A stretch of DNA of 64,000 nucleotides. It comes from Bacillus sp. B15-48 (lineage in GTDB: Bacteria > Bacillota > Bacilli > Bacillales > Cytobacillaceae). The position numbers were made by a program, and so were the translations under genes. Positions 26,432 to 35,033 of this stretch are shown piece by piece. The notes beneath the pieces are model-generated. The model searched no databases, had not been told where the DNA came from, and saw only the letters and a list, made by a program, of their open reading frames with translations. Location of the stretch: positions 1 to 64,000 of the forward strand of contig NZ_WOFU01000004.1 of the NCBI RefSeq assembly GCF_016879755.1, read 5' to 3'. Position 1 is the first letter of the stretch; each line of letters starts with the position of its first letter.

Positions 26432-26499
26432 TTTTTATAAAGGATATTCTTGATTTTTAAAAGGCACTTGAGAAACCAATCTGAGTGCCTACTAGTGAT

Positions 26500-26679
26500 T
26501 TACTCTTCGACTAATTCGTTAATAGGTACAGGCATTGGTTCATCTTTTGTATCTCGTCCAGTAACAATCGCCATATTTGATGAGTCATCCACATCTTCAA
26601 TCCAAACAGAAACACCATTATAATGGACTGAAATATCAGCACTTGATGATAAAATTTGTTTGACACGGTTTAAATCCAT
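26500..26679 (-). CDS. sspH: Small acid-soluble spore protein, H type
   Basis: A 59-residue protein of the SspH family: '[13 protein letters not shown]', '[14 protein letters not shown]' and the acidic C-terminus match the minor SASP pattern. SspH-type proteins are made in the forespore and bound in the spore core. AGGTGATTCC precedes ATG. Longer starts in the frame run into the neighbouring gene's region and are not credible. It is expected to depend on a sporulation sigma factor, but no promoter was identified. Confidence 0.85.
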   Translation of the reverse strand: MDLNRVKQILSSSADISVHYNGVSVWIEDVDDSSNMAIVTGRDTKDEPMPVPINELVEE

Positions 26680-26690
26680 AGGAATCACCT

Positions 26691-27152
26691 CTAAGCAATA
26701 TTGTCGTTCTTTACTAATATCATCCGTAAAACAAAGCCTACTAAAAGTCCTGGCCCTACAAACAATATCGGGAGCCAAACAGGACCAATTAACACACCGA
26801 ATAGTGTTATCTTAGTTGAAAAAATTAAGCCTGCTGTTACAAAATAAGCAGCAAATACAAATGGCAGAAAAGAAAAACGACCCTTTCCTCCGCCAGCATC
26901 TTTAAAAGCATCCCACATAGCAAAAAAATATAAACAAGGGTAAAACATTAACCATTGAAAATTGGTTTGTTCGATTGCTTTGTCAATATTTCCATGAAAA
27001 CTATGTATGATAATCGTGTTGAAGTTCGCTTGCACATTAATGATAATTTCAAGGAAAACAAACATGATACCCTTTATTAGTTTTCCATTTATAAGTTGAC
27101 TAAAGCCTGGGAGTGCTATACTCCAAAAGATCGCTTCTACTTTTCGATTCAC
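26691..27152 (-). CDS. Small multi-pass membrane protein of unknown function
   Basis: A 153-residue protein with about four hydrophobic segments. The N-terminal '[25 protein letters not shown]' resembles the GxGQ-xxNG pattern of small TM2/DUF5683-like proteins. It lies 11 bases upstream of sspH on the same strand and may share its transcript, hinting at a sporulation role; this is inference only. Confidence 0.7.
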   Translation of the reverse strand: MNRKVEAIFWSIALPGFSQLINGKLIKGIMFVFLEIIINVQANFNTIIIHSFHGNIDKAIEQTNFQWLMFYPCLYFFAMWDAFKDAGGGKGRFSFLPFVFAAYFVTAGLIFSTKITLFGVLIGPVWLPILFVGPGLLVGFVLRMILVKNDNIA

Positions 27153-27363
27153 ATTCTTCTAACCCTTTACTATTTTTTGGTCATCCGTCACGTTTATAGG
27201 AGTAATATTCCCAATAGAGAAAAGAAAATACTTATTACAAATTTTTAATTTTTTTTCTGAAATGAATAATGAGGATAGGGATAGGAACAACCCGCAAATT
27301 AATCCCATAAAAAAATCGGAGGAGTTATTCAGAAAAAGAAAAAATTTGAATAGGTAAAGGGAA

Positions 27364-27411
27364 ATGGGTCTGTCCAAAAAGTTAAAATTAAATAATTTTG
27401 GACAGACCCAT
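27364..27411 (-). terminator. Terminator of the cotF-like pair
   Basis: A perfect 16-bp inverted repeat (ATGGGTCTGTCCAAAA and its complement) lies 10 bases downstream of the CotF-like gene on the minus strand. Pyrimidine-rich sequence follows. Confidence 0.75.
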
Positions 27412-27421
27412 ATTTAAAAGG

Positions 27422-27769
27422 CTATTGATATGGAAACTGTGTTGAATAATTGCTGAATTGTTGGTAAGCTTGGTCAATCTTTTGTTGGTTTTCTGCTTCT
27501 AGTTTGTACCAACCTTTTCTGAACATCAAATTATACATCTCTCTGCAACTGTCGTGAGTTTCTTGAAGCATTTGGAGCAAATCATGATAAAGCTGCTCAT
27601 GGCTTGCTTCGCGTACGGCAATATTCAAACTATCTGTTAAGTATTTACATGTGCTTAAGCCATCGTTTACGAAATCTCGATCATTCATTTCCGGCCCTTT
27701 TACCTTTGGCAATTGTCCAGTAGAAGGGTTAGCAATTTGGTTGCTATTTTGGGATTGCTGATTTTGCAT
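27422..27769 (-). CDS. Spore coat protein, CotF family
   Basis: About 115 residues. After a Gln/Asn-rich N-terminus comes the CotF-type helical domain: 'DRDFVNDGLSTCKYLTDSLNIAVREASHEQLYHDLLQMLQETHDS' followed by 'YNLMFRKGWYKLEAE'. CotF proteins are structural parts of the spore coat. ATG 27769 is chosen (AGGTG upstream); the longer frame overlaps the preceding gene. It forms a pair with the gene at 27783-28058. Confidence 0.88.
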   Translation of the reverse strand: MQNQQSQNSNQIANPSTGQLPKVKGPEMNDRDFVNDGLSTCKYLTDSLNIAVREASHEQLYHDLLQMLQETHDSCREMYNLMFRKGWYKLEAENQQKIDQAYQQFSNYSTQFPYQ

Positions 27770-27782
27770 TGTTTTCACCTCT

Positions 27783-28058
27783 TTAATGTTGTTGAGTTTG
27801 GTTTGGATTTTGCATATTTGCCATGAGAGTATTGTTATCAACTTGTAAATGAGTCAATAATTTTTCATAATGGTTTTGGTGCATTCTCCCTGCGTTGTCT
27901 AAAGCTTGTTTAATTTCTTCATCCGTCGCTTGCTCAGCTAGAAAATGGAACTTTTTAAATGCATTTAGTTCCCAAGATAAAGCATCCTTCAAATATAGGA
28001 TATCTTTTGAAGAAATCGCTCGTGGAGGATTAGGCATCGGTACTTGATTGTTATCCAT
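27783..28058 (-). CDS. CotF-associated spore coat protein
   Basis: A 91-residue protein, mostly helical: 'SSKDILYLKDALSWELNAFKKFHFLAEQATDEEIKQAL' and a Gln/Asn-rich tail. The pattern (short helical bundle, His-rich middle) is found in proteins encoded beside CotF-like genes in Bacillus (YraG/YraE type). GGAGC precedes ATG. It is 13 bases upstream of the cotF-like gene, in the same operon. Confidence 0.8.
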   Translation of the reverse strand: MDNNQVPMPNPPRAISSKDILYLKDALSWELNAFKKFHFLAEQATDEEIKQALDNAGRMHQNHYEKLLTHLQVDNNTLMANMQNPNQTQQH

Positions 28059-28206
28059 TGATCTGCTCCTTATATATTATTTTTTCATGATTTAGAATGA
28101 ACATTGTTAATGATTATTATTCAGAATATGCTCTAGTGGCCGAATGAGTAAATGGAGAGATAGTAGGAGGAGGATATTGAAAAGCGGTCGAAAAAGGGAT
28201 TTGTTG

Positions 28207-28389
28207 CTAGTCAATCTGTTTAATCTCTGAAAGAGGAAGGCAAAATACTTTTTGCTGTTCATCTAATATTGAAAGGGTTTGTTCTTTTATATTAATGCTA
28301 TAAAGCTCTCCTTTAATTGTTTTTGTAGTTCCTTGTTGACAATAAAAAATGGTAAGCTTTCGTTTCTCTGCTAATTTCCTCAAAAACAT
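28207..28389 (-). CDS. Small protein of unknown function
   Basis: A 60-residue protein with a basic N-terminus and alternating hydrophobic strands ('KGELYSINIKEQTLSILDEQ', about residues 26-45). That pattern could be a small beta barrel, similar in look to YolD- or LSM-like folds. A strong GAGGAGATGATC binding site precedes ATG. It stands alone between the coat genes and yhdT. Not assigned to a family. Confidence 0.6.
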   Translation of the reverse strand: MFLRKLAEKRKLTIFYCQQGTTKTIKGELYSINIKEQTLSILDEQQKVFCLPLSEIKQID

Positions 28390-28649
28390 TTAGATCATCT
28401 CCTCGAATTTTAATAATTGTATTTTCTTTTTTATATTTTCATTTTAAAGAAAAACTGTTAAATTATAGTAAATATGATGTTAAAAGTATATGTAATTACC
28501 GTTAAGGGAGCCTCTTTTATATAGGAATTTTAAAAATAGACAATGAGCTTACAGTGATTTTCTAATAATCTTCATGAATCACTAAACAAAACGGAGTCAT
28601 TTATATTAAAATAAGTGGATTGATGTTTTAAATTGGAAAGGAGAAAAGC

Positions 28650-28934
28650 ATGAAGCATGGCATAGATGAGAAGGACCCACGCTTTACCATTGCCTACCGG
28701 GAAGCCTGGATTGGAGTGATCCTTGTTATCATCAATTTTGTATGGTGGTATGGCTTTGCATATGGCCTTGGTTCAAGTCCAGTGGAAGAATATTCATTTA
28801 TCTTCGGTCTTCCCGCATGGTTTTTTTTTAGTTGTGTTGTGGGGTTTATTGTAATGATTATTTTAGTCATTTTTGCAGTTAAATATTTTTTTAAAGAAGT
28901 GCCTTTTGAGGACGACCTGGAGGAGAACGAATGA
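28650..28934 (+). CDS. yhdT: YhdT-like small subunit of a sodium/pantothenate symporter
   Basis: A 94-residue protein with two membrane segments and the YhdT pattern 'AYREAWIGVILVIINFVWWYGFAYGLG'. In enterobacteria yhdT is encoded just before panF, and the same pairing is seen here with a four-base overlap. It probably associates with the transporter. AAAGGAGAAAAGC precedes ATG. Confidence 0.88.
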   Translation: MKHGIDEKDPRFTIAYREAWIGVILVIINFVWWYGFAYGLGSSPVEEYSFIFGLPAWFFFSCVVGFIVMIILVIFAVKYFFKEVPFEDDLEENE

Positions 28935-30379
28935 ATTGGGCAGTTATTACACCATTAATCCTATTTCTATTACTTATTTTTTTCATAGGGTTATGGGCAA
29001 ATACATATATTAAGGCTTCAAACTCATTTTTACAAGAATACTTTCTTGGCGGAAGGCAATTAGGTGGCTTTATTTTAGCAATGACAATGACCGCAACTTA
29101 TGGGAGTGCGAGTAGCTTTATTGGGGGACCAGGGGCTGCTTATACTCAAGGACTTGGTTGGGTCTTGCTGTCAATGGCACAACTTGCTACCGGTTATTTT
29201 GTATTAATGATTCTTGGAAAAAAGTTTGCCATCGTTGCAAGAAAGTATAAGGCTATAACTTTGGTTGATTTTTTAAAAGAACGTTATGAAAGCAAATGGG
29301 TCGTATTACTGTCTGCTGCAAGTATTATTATTTTCCTCTTTTCTGCGATGGCTGCCCAATGGGTTGGTGGTGCTCGTTTAATTGAATCTGTTACTGGCTT
29401 ATCTTATACGAGCGCATTGTTTATATTTGCTGTTTCTGTCATCATTTATGTTATTATCGGTGGTTTTAGAGCTGTTGCAATAACAGATGCAGTCCAAGGA
29501 ACAGTCATGTTCATTGGTACATTCATTTTGCTTATCGCTACAATCATTGCTGGTGGGGGCATCACAAATATTATGAGTGACTTGATGACGGAAAATCCAA
29601 ACTTAGTTACTCCATATGGTCACGATTTAGGGTTAACCCCACTTTATGTTTCATCTTTTTGGATTCTCGTTGGTGTTGGTGTTGTTGGCTTGCCGCAAAT
29701 TACGATAAGAGCGATGTCCTATAAAAATGCGAAAGCAATGCATCGAGCAATTATCATTGGGACAATCGTAATAGGCACCATTATGCTCGGTATGCACTTA
29801 ATCGGTGTGTTTGCTCGGTCAGTTTTGCCAGGAGTAGAAGTTGCTGATACTGTCATGCCGTTGCTTGCAGTAGAAGTCCTGCCTGCATGGCTTGCAGGGC
29901 TCGTGTTAGCTGCACCGATGGCTGCAATTATGTCTACAGTTGACTCATTATTATTATTAGTCAGTTCAGCTGTTGTTAAAGATGTTTATTTAAACTATAT
30001 AAAACCTGACGCAAGTAATGAGCTAGTGAAAAAGATGAGTTTTAGTGTTACCACAGTTCTTGGAGTTTTAGTTTTCCTTATGGCGTTGAGTCCACCTGAC
30101 CTTATCATCTGGTTGAACTTATTTTCCTTTGGAGGCTTAGAAGCTGCGTTTATTTGGCCGGTTGTAATGGGGCTATATTGGCAAAAAGGAAACAAGTATG
30201 GTGCAATTTCCTCTATGGTTGTTGGTGTAAGCTCCTATATTTTATTTCATATTTTTCTCCCGAACCCGTTTGGCATTCATACGGTGGTATTGCCAATTTT
30301 GCTTTCGTTTATCACTTTTATTTTCGGAAGTTTATTAGGGAGCCAATTTGGGAATCAATCACTTGAAGTGACACGATAG
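28931..30379 (+). CDS. panF: Sodium/pantothenate symporter PanF
   Basis: A 482-residue solute:sodium symporter with about 13 membrane segments. Typical features are 'YFLGGRQLGGFILAMTMTATYGSASSFIGGPGAAY' near the N-terminus and 'PMAAIMSTVDSLLLLVSSAVVKD' in the middle. Sequence and the preceding YhdT gene support PanF, a pantothenate importer. The neighbouring catabolic genes raise the question whether it imports another solute, but a terminator separates them. Confidence 0.87.
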   Translation: MNWAVITPLILFLLLIFFIGLWANTYIKASNSFLQEYFLGGRQLGGFILAMTMTATYGSASSFIGGPGAAYTQGLGWVLLSMAQLATGYFVLMILGKKFAIVARKYKAITLVDFLKERYESKWVVLLSAASIIIFLFSAMAAQWVGGARLIESVTGLSYTSALFIFAVSVIIYVIIGGFRAVAITDAVQGTVMFIGTFILLIATIIAGGGITNIMSDLMTENPNLVTPYGHDLGLTPLYVSSFWILVGVGVVGLPQITIRAMSYKNAKAMHRAIIIGTIVIGTIMLGMHLIGVFARSVLPGVEVADTVMPLLAVEVLPAWLAGLVLAAPMAAIMSTVDSLLLLVSSAVVKDVYLNYIKPDASNELVKKMSFSVTTVLGVLVFLMALSPPDLIIWLNLFSFGGLEAAFIWPVVMGLYWQKGNKYGAISSMVVGVSSYILFHIFLPNPFGIHTVVLPILLSFITFIFGSLLGSQFGNQSLEVTR

Positions 30380-30421
30380 GTTTACTTTTTTCTCTTGAAT
30401 AATCATATTTTTAACAAAGAG

Positions 30422-30452
30422 CTCTTATTCTTATAGAATAGGAGTTTTTTTG
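30422..30452 (+). terminator. Terminator after panF
   Basis: Arms CTCTTATTCT and AGAATAGGAG (one G-U) are followed by seven T. It separates the panF transcript from the pucR gene. Confidence 0.88.
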
Positions 30453-30575
30453 CTGATTTTTATAAATGATTTACTTGAGGAATCGTGTGCCATTCAGAAT
30501 ATGTACATGTTTCGTTCAACATTAATCCTCTGTCCAATGGTTTGTAAAAATATCATAGGTTGAGGAGTGAATTTA

Positions 30576-32285
30576 ATGAAAATGACGATTGGTGATGTAT
30601 TGGACTTAGAAATGATGAAGAGCGCATCCGTTAGAGCGGGTGAAAATCTTATAAACGAACGGTATGTTCAATGGATTTCTGTTATTGAAATGCCAGTAGA
30701 GAATTTTGTTCGTAAAAATGAACTCGTATTAAGTACGGCAATTGGTACTGGGCAAGATGTAATGGTCCTTAAGGAGTTTGTTCAAGATATCATTAATTCC
30801 GAAGCATCAGCACTTATGATTGCAGTCGGGAGGCACCTTTTTGATATCCCAAAAGAAGTGATTGAATTAGCAGAAAAACAGAATTTTATCTTAATTGAGC
30901 TTCCTTGGGAACTGCGTTTTGCCAATATCATTGAAGAGGTTATGGGTAAAATAAATAATCGTCAGTATAAAGAAAGAGATAGATCAGAAAAAATTCAACA
31001 GGAGCTTTTAAAACTAATCTTGCAAGAAAAGGATTTAAAAACGATCTTGCTTTATATTGAAAAACAGATTGGTTATCCTCTCGTCTTAACTAATCGAGCA
31101 GGAAAGATTCAAGAGCAGCAAAACAAAAACCATAAAATGATAAAAAATTGGAACAAATTTGTTCTAGAGGGATTTGTTCCAGCGAGTGAAGCAATGTCCG
31201 TATTGCCGCACGACCCTATGTTCCGTAAGTTTGTTAAGATTGAATTGGAAGGATATACCTGTCTACAGCTTCCTGTTCTTCAAGTATCTGGTAACATTCA
31301 AGGTTATTTGTTTTTATTGTTACCAGATTACCTTTCTGTAGAAACGTTTTTAACGAATTATATTGTAACTGTATTAGAGCATTCGTTGACAACAATTGCC
31401 CTTTGGTTTTCCCGAAAAAATGCAATCGAGGCTACAAAGTTACGACTTCGGAGTGATTTTGTAAATGATCTTGCTAATGGAAAAATCCATACTTGGAATG
31501 AAGCAATCTCTCGAGCAAGATTACTAGGGTATCAATTAAAAACACCTTATTTTTGTATTGTTGGTTATCCAGAGAATTTGCAGCAACTTTTTAAAAAACA
31601 AAAAACGAAAGAAGAACCATACGAAGTGTGGCTTGAAAGCATGGTTCGTTATATTGAAGAGGAGATTTTATATGCTGCGCAATCTTTAAATCGAGAAAGT
31701 ATGATGACTTATCAAGAAGATGAACTGATCTTATTTATTGAACCGGCATCAGGTTTCCAAAATGAAAACCATGCAGCTTTCCTCGATTTAGTGGAACGCC
31801 GACTCCGAAGTTTATTGCCAGATGTAGTCCTTTCATGGGGAATTGGAGATTTCCATGATGGGTTAAATGGTTTTGAAAAAAGCTATAAAAATGCGAAGCT
31901 AGCCTTAAAGTTAGGGAGACGTAAAAATGGAATCGGGTTTAGGACGGTATATGAAAATACTCGGATTGACCGTATTTTATTAAATTTGGCAAATGATGAG
32001 GAGATGCAGGAGATCATTTTTAAAACGATTGAGCCACTGTATCAATATGATAAACAACGCCAAATGGATCTTATAGGAACGTTAAATGCTTATAATCTTT
32101 GCCATGGGAATGTAAGTCAAACTGCTAGGTCGTTAAATTTGCATAGACAATCTTTGCTTTACCGCTTAAGAAAGATTGAATCTTTGACAGGGTTATCGAT
32201 TGTTGATCCTGATGATTTATTTTTATTAGATGTATGTATAAAAACTTGGAAGTTAGGATTATACGGAAACCAACAAGAAAGATGA
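30576..32285 (+). CDS. PucR-family transcriptional regulator
   Basis: A 569-residue regulator. The N-terminal PucR domain (about 1-120, 'MTIGDVLDLEMMKSASVRAGE') is followed by a GGDEF-like region and a C-terminal helix-turn-helix with 'CHGNVSQTARSLNLHRQSLLYRLRKIESLTG' (about 508-538). PucR-type proteins often activate purine or amino-acid-derivative catabolism in answer to a small molecule. The catabolic operon downstream is the likely target. ATG 30576 is used (GAGGAG 8 bases upstream) in place of GTG 30567. Ligand and operator unknown. Confidence 0.88.
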   Translation: MKMTIGDVLDLEMMKSASVRAGENLINERYVQWISVIEMPVENFVRKNELVLSTAIGTGQDVMVLKEFVQDIINSEASALMIAVGRHLFDIPKEVIELAEKQNFILIELPWELRFANIIEEVMGKINNRQYKERDRSEKIQQELLKLILQEKDLKTILLYIEKQIGYPLVLTNRAGKIQEQQNKNHKMIKNWNKFVLEGFVPASEAMSVLPHDPMFRKFVKIELEGYTCLQLPVLQVSGNIQGYLFLLLPDYLSVETFLTNYIVTVLEHSLTTIALWFSRKNAIEATKLRLRSDFVNDLANGKIHTWNEAISRARLLGYQLKTPYFCIVGYPENLQQLFKKQKTKEEPYEVWLESMVRYIEEEILYAAQSLNRESMMTYQEDELILFIEPASGFQNENHAAFLDLVERRLRSLLPDVVLSWGIGDFHDGLNGFEKSYKNAKLALKLGRRKNGIGFRTVYENTRIDRILLNLANDEEMQEIIFKTIEPLYQYDKQRQMDLIGTLNAYNLCHGNVSQTARSLNLHRQSLLYRLRKIESLTGLSIVDPDDLFLLDVCIKTWKLGLYGNQQER

Positions 32286-32307
32286 ATATGTTGAAAGAAT
32301 ATGATGG

Positions 32308-32350
32308 AATCGAGTATAAAACCTGATTGGTATTATACTCGATTTTTTTT
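32308..32350 (+). terminator. Terminator after the PucR gene
   Basis: A perfect 12-bp stem (AATCGAGTATAA / TTATACTCGATT) with a 13-base loop is followed by T8. The short frame that runs across it at 32301-32483 is not a gene. Confidence 0.9.
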
Positions 32351-32502
32351 ACCTAGTTTTCTTTCGGCTACATTGACGAGAGGAATAGTAAAAACTTCAT
32401 ACAATTTGACGAATGACGATTTCTTTATTTTTAACTATGATAAAAGCATAAGTAAATTATTTAAATTTTTAGACAATAGGTAAAGACAGGGGGGATGTTC
32501 CT

Positions 32503-33693
32503 ATGGAGTTTGGGACATCAGAGTATCAAGAAAGGATTCGAAAAACAAAAGAAAGCATGTCTCAAAAGGGAATTGAAGTGTTGCTTATAACGGATCCAGC
32601 AAATATGTACTATTTATCTGGTTATGATGCTTGGTCATTTTATGTTCATCAAATGTTAGTCATTATCGATGATGAGGATCAACCGATTTGGATTGGTCGA
32701 GGGCAAGATGCAAATGGTGCGAAAATTACAACTTGGCTATTTCATGAAAACATCTTCCCGTATCCAGATAATTATGTTCAATCTTCGCTAAAACATCCAA
32801 TGGATTATGTTGCCGAAATTTTAGGTCAAATCGGTCAGGATAAAAGATCTATTGGGGTAGAAATGGATAATTACTATTTTACAGCAAAGTGTTATGAACG
32901 ATTGAAAAAAGGATTGCCGAATGCCACCTTTAAGGATGCCTCCCTTCTTGTTAATTGGATTCGTTTAGTAAAATCTACTGCTGAGATTGAGTTTATGAAG
33001 CGTGCATCAAGGATTTCTGAATTAGCGATGAGGAGGGGAATCGAGTTAATAGGTGTTGGTGTTCGTGAATGTGATGTAGCAGCCGAAATATTTCATACGC
33101 AAATTAAGGGGACAGAAACATATGGTGGAGATTACCCTGCAATCGTCCCTTTGCTTCCTTCAGGTGAGAGAACAGCTACTCCACATTTAACATGGACAGA
33201 TGATCAGTATGAACCAGGCGACATTGTTACATTAGAGTTGGCTGGCTGCTATAAGCGGTACCATTCCCCACTCGCAAGAACAGTCAGTATTGGAAAACCA
33301 GATGATAAAATCCAGGCTCTATCTGATGTCGTAGTCGAGGGCTTGAATGCTTGTCTTGACATAGTTAAACCAGGTGTTACTTGTGAGGAAATGGATGCGA
33401 TTTTTAAAAAAACGATTGCGAAAATAGGAGCTACGAAGGAATCACGGCTTGGTTATGCAATTGGTTTAAACTATCCGCCTGATTGGGGGGAGCATACAGC
33501 GAGTATACGGGAAGGTGATAAGACGATCCTACAGCCAAATATGACATTCCATCTTATCGCTGGTATTTGGATGGACCAATATGGATTCGAAGCGAGCGAG
33601 TCAATCCGAGTTACTGAAAAAGGTTGTGACACGTTTGTTTCGTTACCTAGACATTTATTTATTAAAGATGGGTTTATAAAGAGTATAAGTTAA
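32503..33693 (+). CDS. doeA: Ectoine hydrolase-like protein (DoeA/EutD, M24 fold)
   Basis: A 396-residue creatinase/prolidase-fold protein that I read as an ectoine hydrolase, opening the ectoine ring to N-acetyl-diaminobutyrate. DoeA-like stretches are 'DPANMYYLSGYDAWSFYVHQ' (31-50), 'GGDYPAIVPLLPSGE' (208-222) and 'YPPDWGEHTAS'. The usual M24 metal ligands are largely missing: the first Asp is Glu245 in VTLELAG, the second is Pro256 (HSPLART), and the His and first Glu are also replaced. Loss of the metal site with a Glu in that place is reported, as I recall, for EutD, where Glu acts as nucleophile. It is first in a five-gene operon with an AGGGGGG binding site. A different cyclic amidine substrate is possible. 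Confidence 0.82.
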   Translation: MEFGTSEYQERIRKTKESMSQKGIEVLLITDPANMYYLSGYDAWSFYVHQMLVIIDDEDQPIWIGRGQDANGAKITTWLFHENIFPYPDNYVQSSLKHPMDYVAEILGQIGQDKRSIGVEMDNYYFTAKCYERLKKGLPNATFKDASLLVNWIRLVKSTAEIEFMKRASRISELAMRRGIELIGVGVRECDVAAEIFHTQIKGTETYGGDYPAIVPLLPSGERTATPHLTWTDDQYEPGDIVTLELAGCYKRYHSPLARTVSIGKPDDKIQALSDVVVEGLNACLDIVKPGVTCEEMDAIFKKTIAKIGATKESRLGYAIGLNYPPDWGEHTASIREGDKTILQPNMTFHLIAGIWMDQYGFEASESIRVTEKGCDTFVSLPRHLFIKDGFIKSIS

Positions 33694-33805
33694 GAAGAAA
33701 AGAAGGTAACAATTGGTTACTAGTTCATTCGATTGTCACAATTTTTAATGGTTCAATGTTTTTAATGGAAGTATTGATTCTCTTATCAGTGTAAGGAGTG
33801 ATTAT

Positions 33806-34987
33806 GTGTTGAATTCAAAAATTGGTACAAAAGCGGTATGGGCGGGCGAAAAGGATTATTTAGTTCATGGAGCAACGCAAGTACCGGTCGTCTTAAGTGT
33901 AGCATACGGTTACGATGACATGGATGAGTGGTATGATGTGGCAACTGGAAGGAAGAAAGGTCACATTTACGGGCGCAATACAAATCCAACTGTTCAATCG
34001 TTGGAAGACAAAGTAAAGATTTTAGAGGATGCTGAAGCAACAACAAGCTTCTCCACAGGGATGGCTGCAATTAGCAATACATTGGCTACCTTTTTAACAC
34101 CTGGAGACCGAATTGTATCAATAAAAGATACGTATGGTGGCACGAATAAAATCTTTACTGAATTTCTTCCACGGCAAAAGGTAGATGTTGTTCTTTGTGA
34201 CACAGGAAATCATGAGCAAATCGAAGCGGAGGTTGCTAAAGGCTGTAAAATTTTGTACTTGGAAACCCCAACAAACCCAACTGTTAAAATTACCGACATT
34301 GAGCGTATGTCAAAGGCAGGTAAAAAAGCAGGTGCTTTAGTAATCGTTGATAATACGTTTGCAACTCCGATAAATCAAAATCCGCTAGCTTTAGGAGCTG
34401 ATTTAGTCATCCATAGCGCAACTAAATTTTTAGGAGGCCATGCAGATGCATTAGGCGGCCTTGTATGCGGATCAGAAGAATTAATTAATAAAATCTACCA
34501 TTATCGGGAAATAAACGGAGCGACGATGGATCCGATGGCTGCATATTTAATCCTTCGCGGTATGAAGACTCTTCATTTACGTGTCCGTCAACAAGAAGAA
34601 AATGCCATGGCACTTGCAAAGTATTTGCAAAATGAAAAGTTAGTTGAAGAGGTTTTTTATCCTGGTTTGGTAACACATCCAAATCATGAGATTGCCAAAA
34701 GACAAATGAAGGGTTTCGGTGGAATGCTTAGCTTTGCCGTAAAAGGGGGTATGGACACGGTAAGAGAAATGCTACCAAAATTAAATTTTGCCAATCGAGC
34801 GGCAAACCTTGGAGCCGTTGAAACGACGGTAGGGCCTGCTAGAACAACAAGTCACATTGAATGCACACCAGAGGAACGGGCTGCAGTGGGAATTCCTGAA
34901 GGGTTGGTTCGTGTCTCCTGCGGTATTGAAGAGATTGAAGATATTATCGCAGATTTTAAACAGGCGTTTGATTATGTAAAGGTATGA
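33806..34987 (+). CDS. Trans-sulfuration-type PLP enzyme (cystathionine gamma-lyase/synthase family)
   Basis: A 393-residue PLP enzyme of the Cys/Met-metabolism family. Typical motifs are 'YGRNTNPTVQSLEDKVKILE' (about 52-71), 'SFSTGMAAISN' (about 81-91), and the PLP Lys in 'HSATKFLGGHAD'. Related enzymes catalyse gamma-elimination or gamma-replacement on homoserine-like amino acids. In this cluster it could act on the gamma-amino group of 2,4-diaminobutyrate, replacing the usual aminotransferase (inference). GTG 33806 follows AAGGAG by 7 bases; the nearby ATG is out of frame. Confidence 0.85.
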   Translation: MLNSKIGTKAVWAGEKDYLVHGATQVPVVLSVAYGYDDMDEWYDVATGRKKGHIYGRNTNPTVQSLEDKVKILEDAEATTSFSTGMAAISNTLATFLTPGDRIVSIKDTYGGTNKIFTEFLPRQKVDVVLCDTGNHEQIEAEVAKGCKILYLETPTNPTVKITDIERMSKAGKKAGALVIVDNTFATPINQNPLALGADLVIHSATKFLGGHADALGGLVCGSEELINKIYHYREINGATMDPMAAYLILRGMKTLHLRVRQQEENAMALAKYLQNEKLVEEVFYPGLVTHPNHEIAKRQMKGFGGMLSFAVKGGMDTVREMLPKLNFANRAANLGAVETTVGPARTTSHIECTPEERAAVGIPEGLVRVSCGIEEIEDIIADFKQAFDYVKV

Positions 34988-35033
34988 AACATAGAGGATG
35001 AACTACTTCACTTTTTATAGAAAGATGGGAGCG

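Noticed and set aside
27159-27377. 72-codon minus-strand frame
   Set aside because: No binding site, and it overlaps the terminator hairpin at 27364-27411.
28650-30379. PanF as the importer of the catabolic operon's substrate
   Set aside because: A terminator and a regulator gene separate them, and the YhdT pairing is typical of pantothenate transport. Kept only as a possibility.
32301-32483. 60-codon plus-strand frame after the PucR gene
   Set aside because: It runs through a strong terminator and has no binding site.
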